Assembly: GCA_003569245.1 (NCBI GenBank)
Contig: BGOM01000010.1
Span: forward strand, 104,268 to 168,267
From: Opitutia bacterium
GTDB lineage: Bacteria; Verrucomicrobiota; Verrucomicrobiia; Opitutales; UBA953
Direction: 5' to 3'
Length of the DNA: 64,000 nucleotides
Shown here: positions 8,639 through 18,888 of the stretch, piece after piece
Position numbering within the stretch: position 1 is the stretch's first letter
Layout of the letters: each line of letters starts with the position of its first letter
Notes under the pieces: generated by a model
What the model was told of the DNA's origin: nothing
What the model saw: the letters and a program-made list of their open reading frames with translations, nothing else
The model's database searches: none
Position numbers and translations under genes: made by a program

Positions 8639-8655
8639 CGTCGTCGCGCCCGCGT

Positions 8656-9420
8656 TCAGATGGACATCGCCGCGAAACCGCCGTCCACGACGATCTCGGA
8701 GCCGGTGATGAAACTGCCGGCGTCGGACGCGAGGAGCAGGGAGGCGCCGACGAGTTCCTTGGCTTCGCCGAAGCGGCCCATCGGGGTCTTGCCGAGGATC
8801 GAGGCCACGCGCTCGGGGGTCAGGACCTTGCGGTTCTGCTCCGCCGGGAAGAAGCCCGGGACGAGCGTGTTCACGCGGACGCCCTTGGGGGCCCATTCGC
8901 GGGCGAGGTTCTTGGAGAGGTTGTGCACCGCGGCCTTGGAGGCCGAGTAGGTGAAGACGCGCGAAAGCGGGAGGATGGCCGACTCCGAGCCGAGATTGAT
9001 GATGGAGCCGGCGCCGGCCTTGACCATCGCCTCGCCGAAGACCTGGCAGCCGAAGACGACGCCCTTGACGTTGACGGTCAGGATGCGGTCGAGCTGGGCC
9101 TCGTCGATCTCGAGGAAGGGCGTCGGCGAGTTGACCCCGGCGCCGTTGACGAGGATGTCGACCTTGCCGCGCTGGGCGAGGATCTCGTCGCGCAGGCGGA
9201 CGAGGTCGGCCTTGTTGGTCGCTTCGCCGGCCTTGAATTCGCCGGAGCCGCCGGCGGCCTTGATCTTGGCGAGGCGGGCCTCGGCCTTCACGGGGTCGCG
9301 GCCGACGAGGATGACGTGCGCGCCGGCGCCGGCGAAGCCTTCGGCCATGGCGCCGCAGAGTTCACCGGTGCCGCCGATGACGACGGCGACGCGGCCTTGG
9401 AGGGAGAAGAGGGAGGACAT
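8656..9420 (-). CDS. SDR family oxidoreductase, probable fructuronate/mannonate reductase
   Basis: Classical short-chain dehydrogenase of 254 residues. Cofactor loop [14 protein letters not shown] near the N terminus, NGAG at about 93-96, catalytic Ser in NLGSESA, Tyr/Lys in YSASK, C-terminal [14 protein letters not shown]. Between uxaC and a KDG kinase, the missing step is reduction of fructuronate to mannonate (or a related keto-acid), and SDR enzymes of this kind do that in other bacteria; gluconate 5-dehydrogenase or KduD activity are alternatives. Family certain; substrate inferred from context. Confidence 0.85.
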   Translation of the reverse strand: MSSLFSLQGRVAVVIGGTGELCGAMAEGFAGAGAHVILVGRDPVKAEARLAKIKAAGGSGEFKAGEATNKADLVRLRDEILAQRGKVDILVNGAGVNSPTPFLEIDEAQLDRILTVNVKGVVFGCQVFGEAMVKAGAGSIINLGSESAILPLSRVFTYSASKAAVHNLSKNLAREWAPKGVRVNTLVPGFFPAEQNRKVLTPERVASILGKTPMGRFGEAKELVGASLLLASDAGSFITGSEIVVDGGFAAMSI

Positions 9421-9484
9421 GATCTTAGCGGATAGGGTTGGCGGATAGCGGTTGGGGCGCGCTTGGCGGGTTGGGCGAAGGTGC

Positions 9485-10582
9485 TTAGCGGACGACGCGG
9501 GCGCCGCCGCCGGTGAGCTGCTTCTCGACTTCCTTGCGGGTGACCATCGAGGTGTCGCCGGGGGTCGTGGAGGCCAGGGCGCCGTGGGCGGCGCCGTAGT
9601 TCACGGCTTTCTGGGCGTCGTTGTGCTCGAGGAAACCGAAGACCAGGCCCGAGGCGAAGCTGTCGCCGCCGCCGACGCGGTCGAGGATCTCGAGCTCGGG
9701 GAACTGGATGCTGTCATGGAACTTGCCGTCGTGCCAGCAGATGGCGCTCCAGTCGTTCTTGGTGGCGGTGATCACGCGGCGCAGGGTGGTCGCGGCGACC
9801 TTGAAGTTCGGGAACTGCTTCACGGCCTCGCCGATCATGTCCTTGAAGGCCTGGGTCTCGATGTTGGAGATGTTATGGTCGACGCCCTTGACCTCGAAGC
9901 CGAGGGAGGCGGTGAAGTCCTCCTCGTTGCCGATCATCACGTCGACGTACTGGGCGATCTCGCGGTTCACTTCCTGGGCCTTCTTGAGACCGCCGATGGT
10001 CTTCCAGAGGGACGGGCGGTAGTTCAGGTCGTAGGAGACGATGGTGCCGTGCTTCTTGGCGGCCTTGACCGCCTCGATGGTGGCCTGCGCGGTCGTCTCC
10101 GAGAGCGCGGCGAAGATGCCGCCCGTGTGGAGCCAGCGGACGCCCTTCCTGCCGAAGAGGTCCTCCCAGTCGAAGTCGCCGGGCTTGATCTGCGAAGCCG
10201 CGGTGTTGCCGCGGTCGGGCACGCCGACGGCCCCGCGGATGCCGAAGCCGCGCTCGGTGAAGTTGAGGCCGTTGCGGACCGTGCGGCCGATGCCGTCGTC
10301 CTCGCGCCACTTGATGTAGTCGGTGTTCACGCCGCCCTGCATGACGAAGTCCTCGAGCAGGCGGCCGACCTCGTTGTCGACGAAGGCGGTGCAGACGGCG
10401 GTGCGCAGGCCGAAGCACTTGCGCAGGCCGCGGGCGACGTTGTATTCGCCGCCGCCTTCCCAGACCTGGAACTGGCGCGTGGTGCGCACGCGGCCTTCGC
10501 CCGGGTCGAGGCGGAGCATGATTTCACCGAGGGAGACCTGGTCGAAGGCGCAGGCGGAGGCGGGCTTGATCTGGAGGGACAT
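9485..10582 (-). CDS. kdgK: PfkB-family sugar kinase, probable 2-keto-3-deoxygluconate kinase
   Basis: Ribokinase-fold kinase of 365 residues that should phosphorylate 2-keto-3-deoxygluconate in the hexuronate/Entner-Doudoroff route. Seen: substrate-side motif [11 protein letters not shown] near the N terminus, [12 protein letters not shown] (typical of KDG kinases), and the ATP/catalytic loop [16 protein letters not shown], where the Asp is the expected base and GAGD reads GGGD. The ATG at 10582 is preferred over an in-frame start 25 codons upstream, which gives a Pro-rich non-family N terminus. Confidence 0.88.
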   Translation of the reverse strand: MSLQIKPASACAFDQVSLGEIMLRLDPGEGRVRTTRQFQVWEGGGEYNVARGLRKCFGLRTAVCTAFVDNEVGRLLEDFVMQGGVNTDYIKWREDDGIGRTVRNGLNFTERGFGIRGAVGVPDRGNTAASQIKPGDFDWEDLFGRKGVRWLHTGGIFAALSETTAQATIEAVKAAKKHGTIVSYDLNYRPSLWKTIGGLKKAQEVNREIAQYVDVMIGNEEDFTASLGFEVKGVDHNISNIETQAFKDMIGEAVKQFPNFKVAATTLRRVITATKNDWSAICWHDGKFHDSIQFPELEILDRVGGGDSFASGLVFGFLEHNDAQKAVNYGAAHGALASTTPGDTSMVTRKEVEKQLTGGGARVVR

Positions 10583-10619
10583 GGCGGGAAGGGGCGAGGG
10601 TGGGTGCGTGGGGAGTGAC

Positions 10620-11714
10620 TCAGCCGGTGGGCAGGGAGGCGAGGTCGAACGGCGCATGGCCGATGTGGGCCGCGATCTCGTTGAAGGCTTCGACTTCGGC
10701 CTTGGAGAAGAGCAGGCCGCCGGCCTTCTGGCTGCGCGCGGCGAAGGTCGCCTCGAGCTGGCCGGGGAGCATGCACTTCTCGTTGCCGTGGCCGAGGACG
10801 TCGTCGAGGACGGCCTTGACGTTCTGGCCCTGGGTGCGGCCCTTGGCGAAGGCGCCGGAGCTGATGGCCTCGGGATGGATCACCTGGAAGAAGAAGGCGC
10901 AGGCCTGCTTCTCGCCGGGGACATGGGTGCGGCTGCGGATGGTCGGGAGCGAGCCGCCGATGTAGCCGGCGACGAGCTCGTTGATGAGCGAGAGACCGTA
11001 GCCCTTGTGGGCGCCGAAGGGGATGAGCGAGACGGCCTCGTTCGGGTCGAGGGTGACCTTGCCGTCCTTGTCCACGGCGGCGTCGGGCGGGAGCATCTTG
11101 CCTTCGCGCTTGAGCACCTGGACGCGGCCCATGGCGATGACGGAGGTGGCCCAGTCGATCACGATCGGGAAGCCGAGTTCGTTGGTCGTCGGGAAGCCCC
11201 ACGAGTGCGGGTTGGTGCCGAGCGTCGGGAACTTGCCCTGGAAGGGGACGACTTCCGCGAGGGTGGCGGTGCAGTTGGTGTAGGCGATGTAACCGCGCTT
11301 GGCGGCTTCCATCACGTAGCCGCCGCCCCAGAGGTAGTGGAAGGCGTTGTCCACGGAGACCGTGCCCACGCCGTATTTGTCGGCGAGCTCGATGCAGCGC
11401 TCGATGGCGTCGACGGCGACGGCCTGGCCGAGTTTCTGGTGGGCGTCCCAGACCTCGGCGGCCTCGAAGCGCGAGGCTTTCTTGGTGACGGTGGCGTTGG
11501 GCGTGCAGCCCGGGACCTTGGCGCCGGAGCCGAAGAGTTCGTCGAGGTGGAGGGCCTTGAGCGCGTTGTGCGTGCGGATGCCGTGGTGCGTGGCCATGCT
11601 GGCCATCTGGGCGGCCTGCGCGGATTCCTTGGCGCCGAAGCCGCGCTTGACGTAGGCGGCGGTGACGAGCGCCTCGTGGGCGGCGCGGGGGACGACGTGG
11701 AAGACTTCGCTCAT
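10620..11714 (-). CDS. Ldh2-family (malate/L-lactate/ureidoglycolate type) NAD(P)-dependent dehydrogenase
   Basis: 364 residues with the family core: MATHHGIRTHN (active-site His region), KYGVGTVSVDNAFHYLWGG, the FPTLGTNPHSWGFPT stretch and the Gly-rich IPFGAHKGYGLSLINELVAG. The family acts on 2-hydroxy or 2,3-diketo acids, and members have been linked to sugar-acid breakdown. It starts 20 bases after the 2-hydroxyacid dehydrogenase gene and precedes kdgK, so a role in the same sugar-acid pathway is likely. Exact substrate not readable from sequence. Confidence 0.87.
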   Translation of the reverse strand: MSEVFHVVPRAAHEALVTAAYVKRGFGAKESAQAAQMASMATHHGIRTHNALKALHLDELFGSGAKVPGCTPNATVTKKASRFEAAEVWDAHQKLGQAVAVDAIERCIELADKYGVGTVSVDNAFHYLWGGGYVMEAAKRGYIAYTNCTATLAEVVPFQGKFPTLGTNPHSWGFPTTNELGFPIVIDWATSVIAMGRVQVLKREGKMLPPDAAVDKDGKVTLDPNEAVSLIPFGAHKGYGLSLINELVAGYIGGSLPTIRSRTHVPGEKQACAFFFQVIHPEAISSGAFAKGRTQGQNVKAVLDDVLGHGNEKCMLPGQLEATFAARSQKAGGLLFSKAEVEAFNEIAAHIGHAPFDLASLPTG

Positions 11715-11734
11715 GGGAAAGGGCGGGGCGGGGT

Positions 11735-12721
11735 TCAGACGACCTTCCGGACGGGGACCTCGGGGTTGATCTGGGCGAGCGGCTTCTCGCCGTGCATCGC
11801 GCGGATGAGGTTGGTGACGGCGGCGACGGCCTGGCGCTGGACGCTCTCGGCGGTGCGGGAGCCGATGTGCGGGGTGACCACGCAGTTCGGGAGCTTGGTG
11901 AGCGGGTGGTCGGCGCGGGGCGGCTCCTCGTCGAGCACATCGGTGCCGTAGCCGCCGACCTGGCCGGATCTGAGGGCGGCCGCGATGTCGTCGGTGTGGA
12001 CGATCTCGCCGCGGGCGCAGTTCAGGATGAGCACGCCCTTCTTCATCTTGGCGATGTTCTCGGCGCGGATCAGGTCGCGCGTCTCGGGGGTGAGGTTGGT
12101 GTGCAGCGAGAGGTAGTCGGAGACCGCGAAGACCTCGTCCATCGTGGCGGCCCGCTTCACGTCGTACTGGGCGGCGAACTTGTCATCCCAGTATAGGTCG
12201 AAGCCGACGACCTTCATGCCGAAGGCGCGGGCGCGGAGGGCGACCTCCTTGCCGATGCGGCCCATGCCGATGATGCCGATGGTCTTGTCGAGCAGCTCGT
12301 GGCCGGTCTTGCGCTTCCAGCCGCCCGAACGGGTCGAGTCGGTGTGGAAGTAGAAGTTTTTCTCGAGCGCCAGCAGCAGCAGGAAGGTGTGCTCGGCGAC
12401 GGTGGTGTGGTTGACGCCGGGGGTGAAGAGCAGGGGGATGCCCTTGGCCGTGAGGGTCTTGACGTCGATCTTGTCGACGCCGATGCCATATTTGGAGACC
12501 ACCTTGAGCCGGGGCAGGGCCTTCTCGATCACGGCGGCGCTGATCAGGTCGTCGCCGCAGATGTAGCCGTCGAAATCGCCGACCAGCGCGAGGGTGTCGG
12601 CCTCGCTCAGGGGCCCGCGGGCCGTCACGACCTCCCAGCCGGTGGCGGCCAGCATCGCGTGGTGTTCGCCGGGGGTGTCCTGGAAGGAGGTGGTCGTGAG
12701 AAGGATGCGCGGCTTGGACAT
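11735..12721 (-). CDS. D-2-hydroxyacid dehydrogenase (phosphoglycerate-dehydrogenase-like)
   Basis: NAD-dependent D-isomer-specific dehydrogenase of 328 residues. Rossmann motif GIIGMGRIGKEVALRARAF, catalytic Arg in LNCARGEIV, Glu in DVLDEEPPRADHP, His in CVVTPHIGSRT. It lacks the C-terminal ACT/regulatory domain of full-length SerA, so it is more likely a catabolic reductase of a 2-keto acid. First gene of the - strand sugar-acid operon, facing a divergent transporter gene across 110 bases. Confidence 0.88.
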   Translation of the reverse strand: MSKPRILLTTTSFQDTPGEHHAMLAATGWEVVTARGPLSEADTLALVGDFDGYICGDDLISAAVIEKALPRLKVVSKYGIGVDKIDVKTLTAKGIPLLFTPGVNHTTVAEHTFLLLLALEKNFYFHTDSTRSGGWKRKTGHELLDKTIGIIGMGRIGKEVALRARAFGMKVVGFDLYWDDKFAAQYDVKRAATMDEVFAVSDYLSLHTNLTPETRDLIRAENIAKMKKGVLILNCARGEIVHTDDIAAALRSGQVGGYGTDVLDEEPPRADHPLTKLPNCVVTPHIGSRTAESVQRQAVAAVTNLIRAMHGEKPLAQINPEVPVRKVV

Positions 12722-12831
12722 AGGTGTAATCCCCTCGATTAGTGACTTTATGGACGGGGGCCGTCAACAGGACTTCTGGGGTGGACTTGTCCGGGAAAGG
12801 CTCTTTGGTAGCCCTAACCCCCCGCTTTTAC
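12722..12831. promoter_or_regulatory. Divergent promoter region of the hexuronate locus
   Basis: The 110 bases between the outward-facing dehydrogenase operon and transporter gene must carry promoters for both. It is AT-richer just upstream of the operon (GATTAGTGACTTTATGG). No convincing palindromic operator was seen, and no regulator gene lies next to it. Confidence 0.45.
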
Positions 12832-14119
12832 ATGACGACTCCTTCCCGGACCGCCGGCGTCTCCTCGCACCGCTGGGTCATCCTGGCGCTCCTTTTCTTC
12901 GCCACGACGATCAACTACATCGATCGATCGATCCTCTCGCTGATCAAACCGGAGTACCTCGACAAGGAACTGGGCTGGACGAACACGGAGTATGGCTATG
13001 TGAACTCGGCCTTCCAGTTCGCCTACGCGCTCGGTCTGCTCGGCTTCGGCTGGTTCATCGACCGTTTCGGCACGAAGATCGGCTACACGGTCTCCATCGT
13101 CTTCTGGTCGGTCGCCGCCGCCGGCCATGCCGCGGTCCATTCCGTCTTCGGGTTCGGTGTGGCCCGGGTCTTCCTGGGGTTGGGCGAAGGCGGCAACTTC
13201 CCTGCCGCGATCAAGACCGTGGCGCAGTGGTTCCCGCGCGCCGAACGCGCCTTCGCGAACGCGCTCTTCAATTCCGGTTCCAACATCGGCTCGGTCATCG
13301 CGCCGCTCGTGGTCCTGCCGGTCGCGGCGGCCTGGGGCTGGCGCTCGACCTTTGTCATCGCCGGGGCCGTCGGCATCCTTTGGGTCTTCTTCTGGATACC
13401 GCTGTTCCGCAATCCCCGGCGCAGGACGACGATTCCCCCGAGGACACGGAGAAAGTCTCCTGGGGCAGCTTGTTCGGGACTCGCCAGGCGGGGGCCTACA
13501 TGGTGTGCAAGTTCCTGACCGACCCGGTCTGGTGGTTCTACCTGATCTGGTTGCCGGACTACTTCAAGAAGGAGCAGCACCTGGACCTCAAGGCCCTGGG
13601 CGCCGTCCCCAGCCTGCTCGATCCGGTGGCTTTCTTCGGCTGGATGTTCAGCCAGCCCCCTCGTCGTCCTCTACTCGATCGTGACGGTGCTGAGCATCTT
13701 CGCCGGCTGGCTGTCAAGCGCTTCGCCGAAAGCGGCTTCGACATCGGGAAGGTCCGCAAGACCTCGATGCTCATCTTCGCCCTCTGTTCCCTCCCGATCT
13801 TCTTCGTCCGGGGCTTGGCATGTGGCAGGCGGTCATGCTCATCGCCTTCGCGGCGTCCGCCCACCAGGCCTGGTCGGCCAGCATCTATGCCACCATCTCC
13901 GACACCTTCCCGAAGAAGGCCGTCGCTTCGGTCTCCGGGCTCGGCGGCTTCGCCGGCTCAATTGGCGGCATGATCTTCCCGATCGTCGCCGGCATGGTCC
14001 TGGACGCCAATCCCAGCGGCGGCTACGCGGTGCTCTTCAGCTTCTGCGCCTTCGCCTACGTGGTGGCCTTTGTGATCCATCACCTGCTGGTCCCGCGGCT
14101 CGAGATGGCCAAGGTCTGA
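12832..14119 (+). pseudogene. MFS transporter, hexuronate (ExuT/ACS) type, frame-broken by four indels
   Basis: Proton-linked sugar-acid importer. The frame starts at ATG 12832 (SSHRWVILALLFFATTINYI, then the ACS-like D-R-S segment) and stays intact to about 13413. Reading on requires four single-base corrections: a lost base at the C run 13414-13417, an extra base in 13656-13660, a lost base near 13713, and a lost base near 13817. With these the protein runs continuously to ...PRLEMAKV at 14119, about 428 residues and full length. It is divergent from the uxaC operon, so hexuronate or aldonate import is likely. The pieces stay highly conserved, which favours sequence error over decay. Confidence 0.8.
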
Positions 14120-14140
14120 GGCGTCCGCCGCGACCAAAAG

Positions 14141-14165
14141 AAGGGCCCCTCAAGGGGGCCCTTTT
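14141..14165. terminator. Rho-independent terminator between convergent transporter and leuS
   Basis: Stem AAGGGCCCC / GGGGCCCTT with a 5-base loop, then TTTT on the + strand. It serves the + strand transporter gene, and A residues on the other side may let it work in both directions. leuS ends 20 bases beyond. Confidence 0.8.
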
Positions 14166-14185
14166 CGTTGGCACGGACCTGTCGC

Positions 14186-16795
14186 TCAGCCGGCGACGAC
14201 GATGTTGACCAGCTTGCCGGGCACCACGATCTCCTTCACGACGGGCTTGCCGGCCGTGAACTTCTGCACGTCGGCGTCGGCCTTGGCCAGCGCGAGCAGG
14301 GCGTCCTTGGAGATGTCCTTGGCGACTTTGGCGGTGGACCGGACCTTGCCGTTGACCTGGAAGATGACCTCGACGGTGGATTCGATGAGCTTGGCGGCGT
14401 CGAATTCGGGCCAGCCGGCCGCGGTGATGCTGTCCGGATGACCGAGGCGGGCCCAGATTTCCTCGCACACGTGCGGGGCGAACGGGGCGGCGAGGCGCAC
14501 GAAGTCCTCGACGGTGGCGCGGCGGAGGGCCGGAGACTTCTCGGCGACGTTCATCAGGATCATCATCTGGGAGATGGCGGTGTTGAACTGCAGCGTCTCG
14601 ATGTCCTTCTCCACCTTCTGGATGGTACGGTGGAGTTCGCGGACGAGTTCCTCGGATTCCGCGCCGTCCGCGCTGATCTTGGCGGAGGCCGTCCCGGTGT
14701 GCTCGTCGATCGCCAGGCGCCAGAGGCGGCGGAGGAAGCGGGTGATGCCGATGATGCCGTCCGAGTTCCAGGGTTTGGAGGCCTCGAGCGGGCCGAGGAA
14801 CATCAGGTACATGCGCAGCGCGTCGGCGCCGTGGTCCTTGACGATGGCGTCGGGGTTGACGACGTTGCCGCGGCTCTTGGACATCTTCTCGCCGTCCTCG
14901 CCCATGATGAGGCCTTGGTGGAAGAGTTTCCGGAAGGGCTCGGCGGTCGGCAGCACGCCGATCTCATGCAGGAAGCGGTGCCAGAAGCGCGCGTAGAGCA
15001 GGTGCAGCACGGCGTGCTCGGCGCCGCCGATGTAGAAGTCGGGGCAACCCCAGTAGTCGAGGTCGGCCTTGGAGGCCAGGGCTTCCGCGTTCTTCGGGTC
15101 GATGTAACGGAGGTAGTACCAGCAGGAGCCGGCCCACTGGGGCATCGTGTTGGTCTCGCGCGAGGCCTTGAGCCAGAGCGGCCCGGGCTGCGGCTGGGAT
15201 TGCGGCACGGTGGCGCCGGAGGCGGCGTCGTACCAGACCTCGGTCCACTCGGGCTCCTTCGACAGCGGGGAATCGCCGGTCGGGGAGGGCTGGTAGGACT
15301 TGACGGTGGGCAGGGTGAGCGGGAGCTGCTTGGAGGTCAGCGGGACGGCGCAGACCTCGACGCCGTTGAGCTGGCAGGTGACGGGTTCCTTGGGCAGGAA
15401 CTCGCGGACCTCGGAGTCGGCCGGGATCTTGGCGTAGTCCTCGCGCGAGACCCAGAGGAGCGGGAAGGGCTCGCCCCAGTAGCGCTGACGCGAGAAGAGC
15501 CAGTCGCGCAGCTTGAAGTTCACGGCGAGCTTGCCCTGGCCCTTGGCGGCGAGGTCGGCGGTGATCCGCTTTTTCGTCTCGCTGGCGGAAAGGCCGTCGA
15601 ACGGGCCGGAGTTCACCATCGGGCCATCCTCGGTCCAGGCCTGCTCGTTGACGTCGATCGCCTCCTTCGAGCCGACGACCTGGATGATGGGGAGCTTGAA
15701 CTCCTTGGCGAATTCCCAGTCGCGCTCGTCGTGCGCCGGCACGGCCATGATCGCGCCGGTCCCGTAGGTGATGAGCACGTAGTCGGCCGTCCAGACGGGG
15801 ATCTTGGCGCCGTTGACGGGATTGATCGCGTAGGCGCCGGTGAACACGCCGGTCTTCTTCTTGTCGGCGAGGTCGGTGCGCTCGAGGTCGCTCTTGTTGC
15901 GCACCGCGGCGACGTAGGCCTCGACGGCGGCCTGCTGGGCGGGGGTCGTGATCTTGCCGATGAGCGGGTGTTCGGGCGCGATGACCATGTAGGTCGCGCC
16001 GTAAAGGGTGTCGGGGCGGGTCGTGAAGACCGTCAACGTGTCGGCGTGCCCGTCGAGCTTGAACGTGACCTCGGCGCCTTCGGACTTGCCGATCCAGTTC
16101 TTCTGGAGGCGCTTGGTGGAATCCGGCCAGTCGACATGGTCGAGGCCTTCGATGAGCTTGTCGGCGTAGGCGGTGATGCGCAGGACCCACTGGCGGATCG
16201 GCCGGCGCTCCACCGGATGGTTGCCGCGGTCGGAGCGGGGGCCTTCGGGCGTGTTGAGGACCTCCTCGTTGGCCAGCACCGTGCCCAGCGCGGGGCAGAA
16301 CCAGACCGGCTTCTCGGAGACATAGGCCAGACCGTGGCGGAAGAGCTTGAGGAAGATCCACTGCGTCCAGCGGAAGTAGTTCTCGTCGGTCGTGGAGAGC
16401 TCGCGGTCCCAGTCGATCGCGAAGCCGAGCATCTGCAGCTGCCGGCGGAAATTGTCGATGTTGCGCTTGGTCTGGACGGCGGGATGCTCGCCGGTGGCGA
16501 TGGCGTGCTGCTCGGCGGGCAGGCCGAAGGCGTCCCAGCCCATGGGGTGGAGGACGTTGAAGCCGTTGGCTTTCTTGTAGCGGGCGAGGATGTCGGATGC
16601 GGTGTAGCCCTCGGGGTGGCCGATGTGCAGGCCGGCGCCGGACGGGTAGGGGAACATGTCCAGGACGTAGTACTTCGGCTTGCCGCAGCCGATGGGCTCG
16701 GTGCGGAAGGTCGCCTGTTCTTTCCAGACGGCCTGCCACTTGCGTTCGAAGGCCGGGAAATCGTAGCTGCCGGGTTTGGTTTCCGAAGGTTCCAT
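14186..16795 (-). CDS. leuS: Leucyl-tRNA synthetase
   Basis: Class I synthetase charging tRNA-Leu; 869 residues, normal for bacterial LeuRS. Order: [18 protein letters not shown] with the HIGH motif, the CP1 editing domain with [12 protein letters not shown] and [15 protein letters not shown], the KMSKS loop [15 protein letters not shown], the anticodon-binding helix bundle and a C-terminal domain ending [14 protein letters not shown]. The ATG at 16795 gives [19 protein letters not shown]; an in-frame start 13 codons upstream looks spurious. Single-gene unit, convergent with the transporter and divergent from galE. Confidence 0.98.
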   Translation of the reverse strand: MEPSETKPGSYDFPAFERKWQAVWKEQATFRTEPIGCGKPKYYVLDMFPYPSGAGLHIGHPEGYTASDILARYKKANGFNVLHPMGWDAFGLPAEQHAIATGEHPAVQTKRNIDNFRRQLQMLGFAIDWDRELSTTDENYFRWTQWIFLKLFRHGLAYVSEKPVWFCPALGTVLANEEVLNTPEGPRSDRGNHPVERRPIRQWVLRITAYADKLIEGLDHVDWPDSTKRLQKNWIGKSEGAEVTFKLDGHADTLTVFTTRPDTLYGATYMVIAPEHPLIGKITTPAQQAAVEAYVAAVRNKSDLERTDLADKKKTGVFTGAYAINPVNGAKIPVWTADYVLITYGTGAIMAVPAHDERDWEFAKEFKLPIIQVVGSKEAIDVNEQAWTEDGPMVNSGPFDGLSASETKKRITADLAAKGQGKLAVNFKLRDWLFSRQRYWGEPFPLLWVSREDYAKIPADSEVREFLPKEPVTCQLNGVEVCAVPLTSKQLPLTLPTVKSYQPSPTGDSPLSKEPEWTEVWYDAASGATVPQSQPQPGPLWLKASRETNTMPQWAGSCWYYLRYIDPKNAEALASKADLDYWGCPDFYIGGAEHAVLHLLYARFWHRFLHEIGVLPTAEPFRKLFHQGLIMGEDGEKMSKSRGNVVNPDAIVKDHGADALRMYLMFLGPLEASKPWNSDGIIGITRFLRRLWRLAIDEHTGTASAKISADGAESEELVRELHRTIQKVEKDIETLQFNTAISQMMILMNVAEKSPALRRATVEDFVRLAAPFAPHVCEEIWARLGHPDSITAAGWPEFDAAKLIESTVEVIFQVNGKVRSTAKVAKDISKDALLALAKADADVQKFTAGKPVVKEIVVPGKLVNIVVAG

Positions 16796-16901
16796 GAAGC
16801 CCTGCAGATAGGAGGCTCGGGACGGCGCTGGCAAGGATTTGGAGAGGGTCTCCCGGCCTATCCCGCTTGCCTAGCCCCCGCGGCGGGGGTTATCTCCCGT
16901 C

Positions 16902-17891
16902 ATGAACGTGCTCGTGGTGGGTGGTGCCGGCTACATCGGCAGCCATTGCGTCCGGCAGGCCTTGGCCGCCGGCCATGCGGTCGCCGTGCTCGACGACCTT
17001 TCCTACGGCCATGCCGAGTCCGTCCCGCCGGGGGTGGAGCTTTTCCGGGCGGACATGGGCGATGAGCCGTCCGTCCGGGCGGCCTTGCGCACCGGTCGGA
17101 CCGACGTGGTGATCGACTTCGCCGCCTTCACGAATGTCGGTGAGTCCGTCCGGCAGCCCGAGCGCTACCATGAGAACAACGTCGTCCGGACCGAGGGCTT
17201 GCTGCGCGCGATGCTCGCCGAGGACGTGCGCAAACTGGTCTTCTCGAGCACCTGCGCGACCTATGGTATCCCGGACCGGATGCCGATGACGGAGGATCTG
17301 CCGCAGCGGCCGATCAATCCCTATGGCGCCACGAAGCTCGCGGTCGAACACCGCCTGCGCGCGCTCGCCGCCACCGAGGGGCTGAGTTTCGCCGCCTTTC
17401 GTTATTTCAACGCCGCGGGGGCGTCCGCCGATGCCGCGATCGGGGAGGACCATGCGCCGGAGACGCACCTGATCCCGCTGGCCATCGCCGCCGCCCTCGG
17501 TCGTCGGCCACCGCTCCAGGTCTTCGGTGCGGACTACCCGACGCCGGACGGCACCTGCCTCCGCGACTATGTGCACGTCGACGACCTGTCCCGCGCGCAT
17601 CTGGACGTCCTGCCGAAACTCGAGGCTCCCGGCCAAGCCCTTTTCTATAACCTCGGCACCGGGACGCCGTATTCGGTGAAGGACGTCATCGCCAGCGTCG
17701 GGCGCATCCTCGGCCGGCCCGTGCCGCACGAGTTCGCCCCGCGCCGGGAAGGCGACCCGCCCGCGCTCTACGCCGACGCCTCCAAGGCCCGCCGCGAGCT
17801 CGGCTGGTCACCGCGTTACGCCACGCTCGATGACATCGTGCGCACGGCCTGCGCCTGGCACCTCGCCCGTCCCGCGGGCTTCGCTTCCTGA
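16902..17891 (+). CDS. galE: UDP-glucose 4-epimerase
   Basis: Extended SDR enzyme interconverting UDP-glucose and UDP-galactose (329 residues). NAD motif GGAGYIGSHC at 7-16, SSTCATYG (catalytic Ser/Thr region), Tyr/Lys in NPYGATK, then the epimerase signatures FRYFNAAGA, HLIP and TCLRDYVHVDDL. A hairpin of CCCCCG and CGGGGG arms (16875-16889) sits 12 bases before the ATG and could affect ribosome access. A HIT-protein gene follows after 4 bases. Confidence 0.96.
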   Translation: MNVLVVGGAGYIGSHCVRQALAAGHAVAVLDDLSYGHAESVPPGVELFRADMGDEPSVRAALRTGRTDVVIDFAAFTNVGESVRQPERYHENNVVRTEGLLRAMLAEDVRKLVFSSTCATYGIPDRMPMTEDLPQRPINPYGATKLAVEHRLRALAATEGLSFAAFRYFNAAGASADAAIGEDHAPETHLIPLAIAAALGRRPPLQVFGADYPTPDGTCLRDYVHVDDLSRAHLDVLPKLEAPGQALFYNLGTGTPYSVKDVIASVGRILGRPVPHEFAPRREGDPPALYADASKARRELGWSPRYATLDDIVRTACAWHLARPAGFAS

Positions 17892-17895
17892 ACCG

Positions 17896-18387
17896 ATGTC
17901 CGAACAACTGCACCCCCACTGGCGGATCCAGTACATCCGCACGCGCAAGGAGCCGGGCGCGGGTAGTCCCTTCGCGGCCTTGCTCGCCGCAAACGACGAC
18001 GAGACGAACCTGATCCTGCATCGCGGCGCCCACTGCTTCGTGATCCTCAACAACTCGCCCTATAACCCCGGGCACCTGATGGTCCTCCCGAACCGCGAGG
18101 TCGGCGAACTTGCTGACCTCACCGCGGCCGAGCGCGCCGAACTGATGGACCTGCTCGTGCGCTGCCAGGCCGTGCTGACGAAGGTGATGCAGCCCGCCGG
18201 CTTCAACATCGGTCTCAACCTGGGGAAGGCGGCCGGCGCGGGCATCCCGACCCACCTGCATTTCCACATCGTGCCCCGTTGGGACGGCGACCATAACTTC
18301 ATGCCGGTCCTCGCCGATACGCGCGTCCTGCCGCAGGCCCTCGCCGAGCTCTGGACCCGCCTCAAGCCGGCCTTCGTCGCCGCATGA
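17896..18387 (+). CDS. HIT family protein, diadenosine-tetraphosphate phosphorylase-like
   Basis: 163 residues with the extended triad HLHFHIVPRWDGDHNFMPV, which matches the mycobacterial AP4A phosphorylase-type HIT branch rather than small HINT proteins. The region NNSPYNPGHLMVLPNR is also typical of that branch. Expected role: phosphorolysis or hydrolysis of Ap4A-like nucleotides in the cytosol. ATG at 17896 follows the galE stop by 4 bases; its stop overlaps the ybeY ATG, so coupling is likely. Confidence 0.92.
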   Translation: MSEQLHPHWRIQYIRTRKEPGAGSPFAALLAANDDETNLILHRGAHCFVILNNSPYNPGHLMVLPNREVGELADLTAAERAELMDLLVRCQAVLTKVMQPAGFNIGLNLGKAAGAGIPTHLHFHIVPRWDGDHNFMPVLADTRVLPQALAELWTRLKPAFVAA

Positions 18388-18845
18388 GCCGCGTCGTCGA
18401 CGTCGCCGTCCGCCACCCGCGCGTCCGCGTCGCGGCCGCCCCGGTCGTCGCCGTGGTCCACGCGCTCGATCGGATGCGTTCCTACCGCTGCCCCCGCGGC
18501 GCGCTTTCGATCGCCTTCCTAGGCGACCGCGAGACCTCTCAAGTCCACGCGGATTACCTGGACGACCCCTCGGTGACCGACGTGATCACTTTCCCGGGGG
18601 AAGACCATCCGGGCGAACCGTTCGCCGGCGAGATCTGCGTGAACATCGACCAGGCCCGACGGGCCGCCAAGGAGCACGGCACCACCTTGGCCGCGGAACT
18701 CCGGCTCTATGTCGTCCACGGCTGGCTGCACCTCGCGGGCCTGCTGGACGGCACCAAGGCCGAGTGCGTCGCGATGCGTGCCGGCGAGGCCGCGGCGCTC
18801 GCCCACCTCGACCGCGCCAAGCGCCGGCTCCGGGTCGTCGGCTGA
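18384..18845 (+). CDS. ybeY: Endoribonuclease YbeY (16S rRNA maturation factor), altered zinc site
   Basis: 153-residue metalloprotein of the YbeY/UPF0054 family, which acts in 16S rRNA 3'-end maturation and ribosome quality control. Seen: [20 protein letters not shown], the DVITFPG motif, [12 protein letters not shown], and [11 protein letters not shown]. The usual metal motif is HGxLHLxGYDH; here the first two His are kept (112 and 116) but the third position is Asp 122. The rest of the domain is intact. ATG overlaps the previous stop. Confidence 0.9.
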   Translation: MSRVVDVAVRHPRVRVAAAPVVAVVHALDRMRSYRCPRGALSIAFLGDRETSQVHADYLDDPSVTDVITFPGEDHPGEPFAGEICVNIDQARRAAKEHGTTLAAELRLYVVHGWLHLAGLLDGTKAECVAMRAGEAAALAHLDRAKRRLRVVG

Positions 18846-18888
18846 GTTTGCTCGCCCTCGGCTCCCTCCGCGTCCAACTTTCCGCCCG

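Noticed and set aside
10327..11940. Long - strand frame overlapping the dehydrogenase genes
   Set aside because: Arg/Pro/Ser-rich shadow of known genes in another frame.
16875..16889. Terminator before galE
   Set aside because: The GC hairpin lies 12 bases before the galE start and lacks a T run; it is a leader hairpin at most.
14168..17065. 965-codon + strand frame opposite leuS
   Set aside because: Composition bias and no motifs; leuS has every expected motif on the - strand.
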